Source: Unio delphinus
Taxonomy: Eukaryota > Mollusca > Bivalvia > Unionida > Unionidae
DNA: 64,000 nucleotides
Direction of reading: 5' to 3'
Assembly (NCBI GenBank): GCA_029339505.1
Contig: JAQISU010000022.1
Location: 20,509,001 to 20,573,000 of the forward strand
Shown: positions 34,735-45,703 of the stretch, piece by piece
Layout of the letters: the number at the start of each line of letters is the position of its first letter
How positions within the stretch are numbered: the stretch's first letter is position 1
Position numbers and translations under genes: made by a program
The notes under the pieces: generated by a model
What the model was told of the DNA's origin: nothing
Databases searched by the model: none
What the model saw: the letters and a program-made list of their open reading frames with translations, nothing else

Positions 34735-35580
34735 TCAGTTTAATTGCTTACTTAAATCCGCTACCAATTCCACATACCATGTTTCTGAAACCCCAGCCAA
34801 ATTATTATCAGTGGATGTTATTGTAAATTGTTCAATTGTATCCTTATCGATGTTTGTTGATATCATATTGTTGAACCCAGATGAACTCGACGATGATATA
34901 TTAAATTGAGTCGGTGATACTAGTGTTAATCTATAAATACCCTTGACGGTTGCAGTGATATTTAAAATATTGTTTGTAGGAGTCCACGCAAATGATCCGT
35001 ATTGAATCGTGTATACCACGTTGTTGGTTTTCTCATGAGGAATTTTTTTTCAACGATTGATATCATCCTTATTGCATCCTCTTTGATTGCATCGTTGACC
35101 GTTTTGAGATCATCGATGGATTTTTTAATAACCGCGATTTAATCTGAAAATGATCTCTCTTCGCGAATAACACCCAATCGGTTATTAATCGCGGTTATTT
35201 CATCGAGTTTTGTAATAATATTTTCAAATGTTATTTTAATTTCTTCTGGTTTCACATACTTACCAAAACATTTGTCGATAGCATCATCAGTTTTTCTAAA
35301 AATTTTACGTACATTTGTAAATTCACCGAGATGAGAAGCAAATTTAGATCGCAATTTTGGTAAATTGTCGACGGTGGCTTTTACTTGTGTGATATATAAA
35401 TCAGGGTGTGCACACGGAACACCAAAGAAATTGTTTATCGTGGGTTCTAATTGATTAAATTTAATTATATTATCCTCGGTGGAGACTTTAACATCATTGA
35501 TGGTTTTTTGTAAACCCGTTAAAGTATTTATTTGATAGTGTAATTTTTTAATTTATCTAGGTTTGTTAGCGATGAGATAG
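34735..35580 (-). pseudogene. Fibre-like protein, C-terminal part, copy A
   Basis: Minus-strand frames 35354-35139 and 35019-34735 with a short connecting frame match the copy B fibre-like gene from its middle to its end. The end carries a strand-rich domain (FAWTPTNN, TATVKGIYRLTL, then a Ser run). The N-terminus lies on the other side of the retrotransposon at 43302-43392. A coiled-coil-like region spans about 35500-35050. Confidence 0.6.
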
Positions 35581-35585
35581 CTCTC
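35581..35585. repeat. Target-site duplication, left
   Basis: CTCTC, repeated at 43302-43306 on the other side of the retrotransposon. Confidence 0.9.
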
Positions 35586-36950
35586 TGTAACAGAATTGTT
35601 ACCGAATGGATGATGGATTAAATGAACAACACAAACACAATATGTGAAAGAAAATATAAATTTATGAAATAAATTATTAATGAAAAATAATGATGTATCA
35701 ACACAATAACTCATGCGTTCAACCCACAATTACACTCACAACCATTCACAATACATGAATAAATGAAATATTAATACAAAATAAAACACACATACAAAGG
35801 AATCTCTTGGACTATACACAGATCCAAGGATCCTTTACAAAAGTTATATTACCGCAAGTATAAATTGCGATAACAAATACAAAACATCAAACTATACTAT
35901 CGCACGTATGGATGGCGACAACTAGCACGAACATATACATGTATTTAATCAAGTTGCTAACTTTTATTGAGATTCATGTAATCCCTTGAAATACTACTGT
36001 GATTTGAAGTAACTATGTAAATATAACAATGTATTCAACTGTATTACAATTGCAACACACACACATGTGTCTCGACCCTGTATAACCGTACGATTCACCA
36101 ACTGTTGAATTGCCGCCCAGTTTCCCCGAATACCTTTACACCTCTAGACAGCTCCGACACTCAGACTTCTAGATTTCCGGATATTTACACATCACGACAG
36201 ATGTAGACGGACATACAATTCCGACAGACAGACAGTCAGATACCTCAATTTGATATCACAATCAAATGGCACAATTAAGTACATTCAGCTACAATTCAGA
36301 GATGCTCCGCTACAATATCAGAGATGCTCCGCTACAATAGCAGAGATGCTCCGCTACAATATCAGCTACGATATCAGCAACAATTTCAGAGATGTTCCGC
36401 AACAAATCAGCTACGATATCAGCTACAATAAAGAGACCAAACTAATAATAGTTTTTTCTAAAGCAATCTACAACTTAGATTACGTTATTGCATTTAAAGT
36501 CTAATAGTGACTAGTAAATCCAAATATTCCACGTTTAAAATCTGCATTGTAATAAAGGCATCATTACATGAAATGATAAACTGAATAAAATTCACAATAA
36601 AACGAAATATAAATTTAACACTCACCCCTTTGGCTGGAGATAGAATGACGAGCTATCTTTCCTGTGATAAGATACTTTTAGACTCGTAATTATTATCAGA
36701 AATATTCTGCCTTATATATCCTCAAATAGGTGAGCACAATTCACGGCAAAATTACCGTGCACCCCGTGATTCTAATGTTCCGGACTTCATGTGATTCGAA
36801 GTCAGGCACATGCAAATCGTTACACGCCGCTTACCTTGGAGAAAACCACTTATTCACCCCAGATAACGCACGCAGGACGAAACAAACAAAATGGTGAAAT
36901 TAGTTTGTAATTCAAGAAAAAAAAATCAATTTTCGCCTAATTCTGTGACA
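35586..36950 (-). repeat. 3' LTR of the Gmr1-like element
   Basis: 1,365 bp. Contains a 21-bp tandem block (CAGAGATGCTCCGCTACAATA and variants) at about 36295-36430, shared with the other LTR. Lacks about 110 bp found in the 5' LTR. Confidence 0.95.
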
Positions 36951-36970
36951 ATACGTCCCCCTAAGAATAA
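36951..36970 (-). other. Polypurine tract of the Gmr1-like element
   Basis: On the minus strand AGGGGGACGTAT immediately precedes the 3' LTR, a purine-rich second-strand primer site. Confidence 0.6.
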
Positions 36971-37098
36971 AAATGTACACATTTTTAAAACTAACACAGA
37001 ATAGAAGAAAAATAACTACTGATGATATCTTACAACATTTACACTGGTTATACTACAATCTGGATTTTAATACTGGGCAAATTCATACAAATTTCCCA

Positions 37099-40000
37099 TC
37101 ATGCCCTACTCAAGTAGTCTTCCCCTATATTTTCAACTCCCCTTATTGCTTCTACACGGAAGCGATAAGGTTGTAGTGTTAGCGCCCAACGCATCAACCG
37201 AGCGTTAGCGACCTTGGCCTTGTTTAAATACAGTAGGGGTTGGTGATCAGTCTCGAGAACGAAATCTCTCCCAAATAGATACGCGTGATACTTCCCAATT
37301 CCCCATACTACGGCCAAACATTCCTTTTCTATAACGGAATAATTCTTCTCCCTGGGTAGCAATTTCCTACTCGAGTAAGCTACGGGTAACTTACTGTCGT
37401 CTTGCTCTTGCAGTAAAACTGCCCCCAACCCAGTTTCAGAAGCATCTGTTCTTAGAATAAAATGTTTGCTGACATCTGGCAATTTTAATATAGGTGCACT
37501 AAAAAGTTTCTTTTTCAAAGCACAAAATGCTTTATCTTGTGGCGGTCCCCATTCAACTTTGTTTGGTTGCCCCTTCTTGGTCAAATCAGACAGTGGGCTA
37601 GCAATGGCTGCAAAGTTCGGTATAAACTTTCTATAAAAACCTACTAGACCTAGAAATGATCTTACCTGCGTTTTGTTGGTTGGCTTTGGTGCGTCTCTAA
37701 TTGATTGTACTTGCTTGGGATGAGGTTTTAACTGACCCATACCGCTGACCCTATGACCCAAACAATCTAAATCTGTATAACCAATACTGCATTTAGTGGG
37801 TCTCACTGTGAGGTTTGCTCTGCGGAGTCTATTGAAGAGCTCGCTCAGGACGGACACGTGCTCACTCCAAGTATTCGTGTACACGAATATGTCGTCTACA
37901 AAGCTATCAACGTTTGCTAAACCTTTAAGCAACTTACGCATCAAACGACAACAGGTGGCGCTGGCTCCAACTAACCCGAATGGCATCACTTTGAATTGAT
38001 ACAATCCTTTCTGGGTCGCAAATGCTGTCAAAGTTCGGGACTCTGGGACAATGGGAACCTGCCAATATCCCTTGGACAGATCCAATTTGGAAATCCATCG
38101 GTTTCCCGACAACTTTGCAAATAGACCCTCCATATCTGGTATTGGTTCTGCATCGAACACAGTGATTTTATTTAACTGCCGAAAATCGATGCAGAATTGG
38201 TTCGTCCCGTCCTTTTTCCTGACTAGCACTACTGGAGAAGAATATGGCGAGTTGGAGGGTTCAATCACCCCCAGATCCAATATTTTACCCACCTCTTCGT
38301 CCACAGCTTCACGTGCGTTGTATGGCACCGGATATCCCTTTATTCGAATAGGGTCAGACGTATTCAGTTTAATCTTGAGGTCCAACAAAGTTGTACAACC
38401 TGGTCTGTCTGTGAATACATAAGAGTGTTTAGCCAAGAGCACATTAATCTGTTGACGCTGGTCTTTCGTCAACTCCGCACTCACATCGACTTTATATATC
38501 CCTTCCCCCGCATCTCCCAAGGGACATTCAAGGGAACTCTCGATATTCGAATCTGCTTCATCATCGTCTACGACTGCCGTACAAACGACATTTAAAACCC
38601 CCTTTTCAACATTGTCGCTCTGTCTCTTGATATACAACTTGAGCATGTTAGCATGGAATGTCTTTAAATTACCGTCCATGTCAATTGTATAGTCCATGTC
38701 ACCTTTTACCTCTTTAACTTCATAGGGACCTTTCCACTGGACTAATAACTTATTTGAACTCGTTGGAAGAAGCGATAGCACCTGATCTCCTACAAGAAAT
38801 TTCCTATTTCGCGCTCTGCGGTTATAATACTTGGCATACCTGCGCCCCGATTTAATTAATTCGTCACGTGCCATCTGGCATGTACTCTCAAGTTTATTTC
38901 GCAGGTCTAACACGTACTGGTAAGTTGTTTTTATTTCCTCGTTCGCGACATCACCAGTCCATAGTTCGCGTAGTATCCGCATCGGGCCTCGAACTGTTCT
39001 ACCGTACAACAGTTCGAAGGGTGAAAACCCTAAACTTTCCTGCGGTATTTCACGGTACGCGAACAGAACAGCGTTCAAATAACGGTCCCAGTCTTGCGGA
39101 CGTTCCGCGCACATCTTTCGTAGCATGGTTTTCAGGGTACCATTAAACTTCTCTACCAGTCCATTGCACATCGGATGGTATGGGGTAGTGTTTAGCTGTT
39201 TGATGGATAACAGCATACTTATTTCACCCATGAGGTCAGAGGTGAATTGGGCACCGCAATCAGTGAGGATTTCTTCTGGCACCCCTACCCTACTGAAGAT
39301 ATTAACTAATGCTTCAGCTACCCTTTCCGTTTCAATAGTTGGTAACGCTACGGCTTCGGGGTATCTGGTCGCGTAATCAACCAGAGTAAGAATATACCGA
39401 TTCTTTCTTTCGGTAACTGGGTGTATTGGTCCTACAATATCTATTGCCACTCTTTTAAACGGTGTATCTATTAATGGCATCTGTCCTAAGGGCACCCTTG
39501 TGACCCTTCCCTTACATACGGGTTTCTGACATACGTCGCACGACCTACAGAACCGTGTGACATCGCCATTAACACCGGGCCAGTAGAATTCAGCGACTAC
39601 CCTGCTAGTGGTCTTAGCCTTACCTAGGTGTCCTGCCATGCTTGACTCATGCGCCACCCTAAGTACTTGAGATCTATATCTCTGGGGTACGACCACTTGC
39701 CAATACTTCTTACCCTCCCGAGCGCTAAACTCTCTATGAATTAATCCGTTCTTGCGTACGAATCTCGAGCTACCCCTACCCTTGCATTGTTTAATTGCGC
39801 CGGACGTGATTTTCTCAACAATTGTCTTCATGGATTCATCACGTTCTTGCTCTTGTTTGAAATCATCACGCGAAATTCCTGAGATCGATTCAGGGACTAT
39901 TAATTTATGAAACGCGGTTTTCTCTCGCCGTGTTTGCGCTCGCGTTTCGATTGCCTGGGCCAAAGGTATTTTAAAATCGGCCATGGTTGGAAGACGGGAA

Positions 40001-40713
40001 CCTTCAACATTACCGATCGTCAGATCGTAAATAGGATTTTCCATACAAAGGGCATCAACAGTTCCCGTTAGGAAAGGTGTTTTTACCGTGATCCTTGCTA
40101 CGGGAATGCGACCGATCGTCTGATCAAGTAACATACATGGGGACTCCCACCCGAGCATTTGGTTATCCTGCACGAGACTACGTTTGATCACTACGCCCGT
40201 GCAACCAGTGTCACGTAATACTACGACTTCTCGACCGTTGACAAACCCTCTCACGGTTGGTATACGCGCTTCGGGAAATAGACACGTGCCAAGCGAATGA
40301 ATACATGGTTCTACCTGTACGATATTATCAGATATACCTCTACTTTGTATAGCCACTGCTACCTTATGTACAAGTCCCTTTCTTTTAGGACAGTCTTTTT
40401 GAACATGACCCCATGAATCACACAAGTAACATTGCAGACGCTGAATACCTGGATTCCTAAATGACCTATTTGCCTCAGCTGATTTCACAAGCTCCCTAGG
40501 CATCGGTCTCGCAGACTGGTTTCCAGACTTAAAATCTTTTAAAACCACGTTCTGGGTTCCCCCATGAGCTTCGGCAAAGAAATCGGCTTGCTTAGCCATA
40601 TCTTTTACGTTTGTGAAGACTTTCTCTTTCAGAAATTGATCTAATTCTTGCCCAACTGTATTAAATAAATGATCTCTGAGCAAGAAATCAGTCAACCCTT
40701 CAAACGTTTTCAC
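37099..40713 (-). CDS. Gag-Pol polyprotein of Gmr1-like element (nucleocapsid, protease, integrase, RT, RNase H)
   Basis: One open frame of 1,204 codons. A CCHC knuckle is at residues 95-108 and the protease DTG at 168-170. The integrase has a zinc-binding N-terminus at about 354-398, catalytic D425, D485 and E521 (35 residues between the last two), and a GPY/F-like QWKGPYEVKE at 659-668. The reverse transcriptase spans about 785-985 with FVDD at 938-941 in place of YxDD. RNase H follows at about 1087-1165 with D1090 and E1129 visible. Integrase before RT is the Gmr1 arrangement, as in Ty1/copia, while the sequences are Ty3/gypsy. The N-terminal Gag lies upstream in the same frame, split off by stops. 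The first Met here is only the first after the last stop. Confidence 0.95.
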   Translation of the reverse strand: MKTFEGLTDFLLRDHLFNTVGQELDQFLKEKVFTNVKDMAKQADFFAEAHGGTQNVVLKDFKSGNQSARPMPRELVKSAEANRSFRNPGIQRLQCYLCDSWGHVQKDCPKRKGLVHKVAVAIQSRGISDNIVQVEPCIHSLGTCLFPEARIPTVRGFVNGREVVVLRDTGCTGVVIKRSLVQDNQMLGWESPCMLLDQTIGRIPVARITVKTPFLTGTVDALCMENPIYDLTIGNVEGSRLPTMADFKIPLAQAIETRAQTRREKTAFHKLIVPESISGISRDDFKQEQERDESMKTIVEKITSGAIKQCKGRGSSRFVRKNGLIHREFSAREGKKYWQVVVPQRYRSQVLRVAHESSMAGHLGKAKTTSRVVAEFYWPGVNGDVTRFCRSCDVCQKPVCKGRVTRVPLGQMPLIDTPFKRVAIDIVGPIHPVTERKNRYILTLVDYATRYPEAVALPTIETERVAEALVNIFSRVGVPEEILTDCGAQFTSDLMGEISMLLSIKQLNTTPYHPMCNGLVEKFNGTLKTMLRKMCAERPQDWDRYLNAVLFAYREIPQESLGFSPFELLYGRTVRGPMRILRELWTGDVANEEIKTTYQYVLDLRNKLESTCQMARDELIKSGRRYAKYYNRRARNRKFLVGDQVLSLLPTSSNKLLVQWKGPYEVKEVKGDMDYTIDMDGNLKTFHANMLKLYIKRQSDNVEKGVLNVVCTAVVDDDEADSNIESSLECPLGDAGEGIYKVDVSAELTKDQRQQINVLLAKHSYVFTDRPGCTTLLDLKIKLNTSDPIRIKGYPVPYNAREAVDEEVGKILDLGVIEPSNSPYSSPVVLVRKKDGTNQFCIDFRQLNKITVFDAEPIPDMEGLFAKLSGNRWISKLDLSKGYWQVPIVPESRTLTAFATQKGLYQFKVMPFGLVGASATCCRLMRKLLKGLANVDSFVDDIFVYTNTWSEHVSVLSELFNRLRRANLTVRPTKCSIGYTDLDCLGHRVSGMGQLKPHPKQVQSIRDAPKPTNKTQVRSFLGLVGFYRKFIPNFAAIASPLSDLTKKGQPNKVEWGPPQDKAFCALKKKLFSAPILKLPDVSKHFILRTDASETGLGAVLLQEQDDSKLPVAYSSRKLLPREKNYSVIEKECLAVVWGIGKYHAYLFGRDFVLETDHQPLLYLNKAKVANARLMRWALTLQPYRFRVEAIRGVENIGEDYLSRA

Positions 40714-41580
40714 CGCTTTGCCGCATTCAATCCACCGCTCAAAATAGTTCGCAATTCTAACGGTGAACTGACCAAAGGTTTCTCCCTTATCGGGCTTGCT
40801 ATACCTGAACTTTTTACGAAAACCCTGTTCAGTGAGCTCTTACCTTTTGAGAAGTGCTTCCTTTAGGACGTCGTACTTAAACACATCGTCTCTAGGAAGT
40901 CGTGAGTATACATCCAGTGCTTTACCTTTTAATAGAGCACTAAGATGCAGTGCCCAGTCATTTCGACTCCACTTCTGGTTTTTGGCATACTGCTCAAACC
41001 GATAAAGATAGCTATCCATGTTATCTTTTTCATCGTCAAAGGGAGGTAATTTGGGGCCCCTTAATTTGCTAAAGGTAGAATCGTGTTCTCTTCCAGCTGT
41101 AGCTAATTCTACCTTACGCTCATGATCCCGTTGATTTGCTTTTTCTTCTAACTATATTCGCCTTTCATCCGCTTCCCTTTCCCATTCTATCCTGTCCTTT
41201 TCGGCCTGCTTCTCTAATTCTATCTTTTCCATTTCGGCCTGCTTCTCTAATTCTATATTTTCCCTTTCGACCTGCTTCTCTAATTCTATCTTTTCTCTTT
41301 GAACCTACTTCTCTAATTCTATCTTTTCCTTCTCAATGGCCCATTTCATATCTTCAGATTCCCTTTCTAATTCCCGTTTCCTTTCTTCGGCTTCCATTTT
41401 TTTCCTTTCTAATTCCCTTTCTAATTCCTTTTTCCTTTCTTCGGATTCCCTTTCTAATTCCCTTGCCCTTACCCTTTCTTCCCTTTCCCGGTCTTGTTCT
41501 TCTTGAATAAATTTCCTTAAGCTTTCACCTTCATATCCAAATTCTTTGCCTAAGGCAACCAAGTCCTTATGGGATGACAT
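40714..41580 (-). pseudogene. Gag N-terminal region with long coiled coil, three in-frame stops
   Basis: Starts at 41580 (MSSHKDLVALGKEFGYE), continues in the same frame as pol, and has a Glu/Lys/Arg-rich coiled coil of about 140 residues with repeated ELEK and ERE heptad-like units, then a capsid-like region (DSYLYRFEQYAKN, ALLKGKALDVYSRLP). Stops lie near 41305, 41152 and 40840. The first replaces the Gln codon at the same place in neighbouring repeat units (TAG for CAG). This copy therefore cannot make full Gag. Confidence 0.85.
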
Positions 41581-41808
41581 GACAATTGTAATATAAATAT
41601 AAATGTATAAAACAGGCTGACCTTATCTTCCTGATGAAGGTAACCAAACCAAGGCTTTAAATACGTTTATACTGGACACACGGACCTAGATAGACTAAAC
41701 AAAAATAAACCCCAACTTGAGTATTATCTTGTCAAGAAGGTCACGCTCAAATATAAACATTAAATGTATACTTTCACAAAAATGATTGACAGTTCACTTA
41801 ATCCAGCG
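41581..41808 (-). other. 5' leader of the Gmr1-like element
   Basis: Untranslated sequence between primer site and gag start; no other feature seen. Confidence 0.7.
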
Positions 41809-41826
41809 ATCCCACTTCTGACACCA
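41809..41826 (-). other. Primer-binding site, tRNA-Leu
   Basis: The minus strand reads TGGTGTCAGAAGTGGGAT, complementary to the 3' 18 bases of an animal tRNA-Leu (CAG family, from memory), one base from the 5' LTR. Confidence 0.85.
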
Positions 41827-41827
41827 T

Positions 41828-43301
41828 TGTAACAGAATTGTTACCGAGTGGATGGTGGATTAAATGAACAAAAGAAACACAATATGTGAAAGAAAATATA
41901 GATTTATGAAATAAATTATTAATGAAAAATAATGATGTATCAACACAATAACTCATGCGTTCAACCCACAATTACACTCACAACCATTCACAATACATGA
42001 ATAAATGAAATATTAATACAAAATAAAACACACATACAAAGGAATCTCTTGGACTATACACAGATCCAAGGATCCTTTACAAAAGTTATATTACCGCAAG
42101 TATAAATTGCGATAACAAATACAAAACATCAAACTATACTATCGCACGTATGGATTGCGACAACTAGCACGAACATATACATGTATTTAATCAAGTTGCT
42201 AGCTTTTATTGAGATTCATGTAATCCCTTGAAATACTACTGTGATTTGAAGTAACTATGTAAATATAACAATGTATTCAATTGTATTACAATTGCAACAC
42301 ACACGTGTCTCGACCCTGTATAACCGTACGATTCACCAACTGTTGAATCGCCGCCCAGTTTCACCGAATTCCTAGGGTTGACTCAATACTTTTATCGGTC
42401 ACTTGCCCTTCACGGATCCACCACAGTTATACGTACAGACAGCATACAGCATCTACTAGAACCAACGTTCCCAAATACCTAGATGCCACCCCGGATGTTT
42501 ACACCTCTAGACAGCTCCGACACTCAGACTTCTAGATTTCCGGATATTTACATATCACGACAGATGTAGACGGACATACCATTCCGACAGACAGACAGTA
42601 AGATACCTCAATTTGATATCACAATCAAATGGCTCAATTAATCACATTCAGCTACAATTCAGAGATGCTCCGCTACAATATCAGAGATGCATCAGAGATG
42701 TTCCGCTACAATATCAGCTACGATATCAGCAACAATTTCAGAGATGTACCGCAACAAATCAGCTACGATATCAGCTACAATAAAGAGACCAAACTAATAA
42801 TAGTTTTTTCTAAAGCAATCTACAACTTAGATTACGTTTTTGCATTTAAAGTCTAATAGTGACTAGTAAATCCAAATATTCCACGTTTAAAATCTGCATT
42901 GTAATAAAGGCATCATTACATGAAATGATAAACTGAATAAAATTCACAATAAAACGAAATATAAATTTAACACTCACCCCTTTGGCTGGAGATAGAATGA
43001 CGAGCTATCTTTCCTGTGATAAGATACTTTTAGACTCGTAATTATTATCAGAAATATTCTGCCTTATATATCCTCAAATAGGTGAGCACAATTCACGGCA
43101 AAATTACCGTGCACCCCGTGATTCTAATGTTCCGGACTTCATGTGATTCGAAGTCAGGCACATGCAAATCGTTACACGCCGCTTACCTTGGAGAAAATCA
43201 CTTATTTACCCCAGGTAACGCATGTACGACGAAACAAAAAAAATGGTGAAATTAGTTTGTAATTCAAGAAAAAAAATCAATTTTCGCCTAATTCTGTGAC
43301 A
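41828..43301 (-). repeat. 5' LTR of the Gmr1-like element
   Basis: 1,474 bp, TG...CA ends, nearly identical to 35586-36950 except for the extra block near 42372-42495 and small differences in the 21-bp repeats (42650-42785). Confidence 0.95.
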
Positions 43302-43392
43302 CTCTCCTGATCATTTTTTTACTTCCCCGATGGTAACTCCTTCTTCGGAACGACGTGATACTGATCTCCCCCAAATATCTGCCATGTTATAT
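43302..43392 (-). pseudogene. Fibre-like protein N-terminus, copy A
   Basis: Begins at an ATG near 43392, MADIWGRSVSRR, matching MIDIWGRPLS at 59303 of copy B. A stop near 43317 and then the retrotransposon cut it. It starts just after the protease stop. Confidence 0.7.
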
Positions 43393-43397
43393 TACAT

Positions 43398-43840
43398 ATT
43401 TCTCTTTAAGTGATTCATCATTGTGTACTCGTTGATGACTTTGTGAGGTAATTTAGAACTCATCGAGATAGCTGGTAGCGCGTTAAGGACCTCTCGTCCA
43501 TAAATAGGAGGATCGGTTAATGTCTGCGTGGGCAACGTTGAATACCAAACTGGAATTTTTTAAAATTTTGATACATAACTGAGAAATTCCATTGGTGGTG
43601 GTAATCCATACGAATCAAAATAAATATTGCGTAACACACTCAATGAGTTCCAGGCCCAGTGTTATCATCTAGATTAATTATACCTGTTTCTGGGATTTGT
43701 GGTTGTTTCGGTAATTGATCTTTCATGAATACACCTCTGAAATGTTTTATTGGGAGTTTTTTTGCTGCATCGGCGAGGTCAAAATTAGACATTGGAACCA
43801 CAGAACTTATCCGGTCCTGTAGTGTTTTGTGTACCGACTT
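43398..43840 (-). pseudogene. Adenain-like cysteine protease, copy A, catalytically dead
   Basis: Minus-strand sequence matching 58855-59301 of copy B. The His region reads GTH followed by a stop where B has GTHW. The Asp region (YFDSYGL) is kept. The position of the nucleophile reads PPIYGRE instead of PPICGSE, so Cys is replaced by Tyr. The gene also has frameshifts. In adenoviruses and Polintons this enzyme matures the capsid. Confidence 0.8.
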
Positions 43841-43849
43841 CCCGGTAAT

Positions 43850-44246
43850 CTAAATCCCTTTCCCTTTTTTATATCCCTGGCCAGTTGATTTCTTTACTGC
43901 AATCCCTGCCGCGGTACCAATAGCTCCTAACGCTGCCACTTTAGCCACTGCTGGGGCCGCCACTGCAATTAACGCCAGAATCGCAGCTAACAGCGGTAAT
44001 ATTCCACCGGATTGAATCATGTTGCTAATCGCAGCTTGTGAAAAGGTCAACTTGATTCCTGTACCAGATTTTAACGCGCTATTAAAATGATTAAGTTGAG
44101 TTTTCGTCAGCGATAATTTATTTGATCCACCTGTCATTTGTTGTTTTTTTAGCGTTATTGCTGTGCCACACGTAGTAGAATTTTTCGATTGTAGTTTTTT
44201 TTATCTGACCAGGTGTCAGGGTGACATTGACATGACTGTATGACAT
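43850..44246 (-). pseudogene. Small hydrophobic minor virion protein, copy A
   Basis: Begins MSYSHVNVTLTPGQIKK at 44246, shifts frame, then an open frame (44137-43850) with two ordered blocks (LSLTKTQLNHFNSALKSG; LTFSQAAIS), a long Ala/Leu hydrophobic segment and a Lys/Gly tail. Matches 58319-58730 of copy B. The TPGQ, LTxxQ and SxxQ repetition suggests a minor capsid protein; the role is inference. Confidence 0.6.
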
Positions 44247-44316
44247 TTTATTTAGATAGTGATAATCTAATTGTCCCATTACATGTTTTTGAGTGAAGCA
44301 TCCATAGGATTTTCAA

Positions 44317-45703
44317 TTACATATTTTCTATTGGTGCGTCAATGGCTCGCATTTTTCCACCACTACCTTCGAGCGTCATAGATTTATCACTGAGAATAAC
44401 AGCAATTGCTCTAAATCCTCCAAGAGCATCACCTATACGAGCCTGAAATTTTACATCAACGGTCAAATGTTTAGATAGATCAAGATGTTGCAACGAAAAG
44501 TAATAAATCGGGTACAATTCTTTAAAATCCCATTGTGATATTTGTGAGTCCTGTATCAATGTTTTGATCACGACCCATATAGGACCACAACCGATGATAC
44601 ACTCAGCCTATTTGATTGCTACCGTAATCGAGAATAAGTTACTCTGCTGGTTCTTGCTGATTACTTATTCGCAATGATACCTCACTGACATTACATTTAT
44701 AAACTATCATTTGCAACCCTCGCTATTTTTTGCGTTCTATTTACATTTTGCTGCGCAACAAAGATATGTCTCGGCGCGGGAACATTTTTCATAAGCGCAA
44801 GCTGCCAAGTAAAAACACCAACAACATTACTAGTTATGGTAACTGTTGTAATATCAGACCAACTCAATAATGATTTTCTTCCATGATCCATAAAAGATAG
44901 CAACCGCGTCTCAACAGTCAACGACGGAGTCATAATTGGCATCCACAGAGCTAATTTTGTCAATTCTACATTACCATCAGTAACAGGATTAGCACCACGC
45001 CAAAGAGCATAATCATCAGTTGATCTTCGCGTGAGCACTACAGTACGACTAGCACTAAAGATAACTCTTCTGACATCTCTACAAAATCCGAATATGTGCG
45101 ACAACGGAATCGTACATGAAAATCTACCAAGGCTGTCTATGTTCTTTTTTCGCGCTGCAAATCCTGCGTTGTAAGTATCATTTTTACTAATAATCATATC
45201 CTCAACATCAGCGTTAGCGTTTTTAGCATTATTTTGTGGTCGTCTTACAACAAATTCATTATGATCAGCGCTATTAGTAGTATCCTTCGCAAACATCATT
45301 GAATGACCCGCAGATTCAATAAAATCGTCAGAGTATCTAGCTAAACCTGTTATTGTGGTTGCAACATCCACATCGTTATCGATGGATTCGATTCTAGTAG
45401 AATTAATTATATACTGCGCGCTGCTAAATAAAGCCATTATGCCATTGTTGACAAACCCAATGGGAATATTTGATCAGCGGCGACAAATCCAGTATGATCG
45501 TTTTTTACTAGTCGCCCCTCTACCTCGATGAATGCTTCACACGGCAAGAAGTAGTTAGATGTGTCATCAAATCTAAGTTCAATTCGTGACCTTGTATCTG
45601 GATTTTGAGCATTATACGAAAAATATTGATAATCGCGTATAGAATCATTTTTTTGTACAGGAGCATCTACATCAAAAGCATCATCAATCTCATGTTTAAA
45701 CAT
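44317..45703 (-). pseudogene. Probable major capsid protein, copy A
   Basis: Three minus-strand frames (45703-45437, 45437-44697, 44571-44317) form a protein of about 450 residues matching copy B at 56865-58277. Shared blocks include IELRFDDTSNYFLPCEAFIE, GLARYSDDF, the SCTIPLSHIFGFCR type segment, LTKLALWMPIMTPS, and a C-terminal YPIYYFSLQHLDLSK and VILSDKSMTLEG. Size, strand-rich character and position between the small basic protein and the protease suggest a double jelly-roll capsid protein; I recognise the family from animal genomes, where it is usually called uncharacterised. A structure prediction would be needed to prove it. Confidence 0.65.

Larger units (their letters stand above)
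35586..43301 (-). mobile_element. Gmr1-like Ty3/gypsy LTR retrotransposon
   Basis: 7,716 bp bounded by LTRs beginning TGTAACAG and ending TGTGACA on the plus strand, with CTCTC target duplications at 35581-35585 and 43302-43306. The element is on the minus strand, so the 5' LTR is 41828-43301. The LTRs are highly similar except for about 110 bp missing from the left one near 36125. It sits within the fibre-like gene of virus copy A, so it is younger than that integration. Pol domains are ordered protease-integrase-RT-RNase H. Confidence 0.95.

Noticed and set aside
36250..36504. Open frame repeated at 42629-42856
   Set aside because: Lies in both LTRs of the retrotransposon and is produced by the 21-bp tandem block.
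37796..39376. Several plus-strand open frames
   Set aside because: Shadows of the minus-strand Gag-Pol gene.
41136..41510. Hydrophobic 124-codon plus-strand frame (PFPILSCPF repeats)
   Set aside because: Antisense shadow of the Gag coiled-coil repeat on the minus strand.
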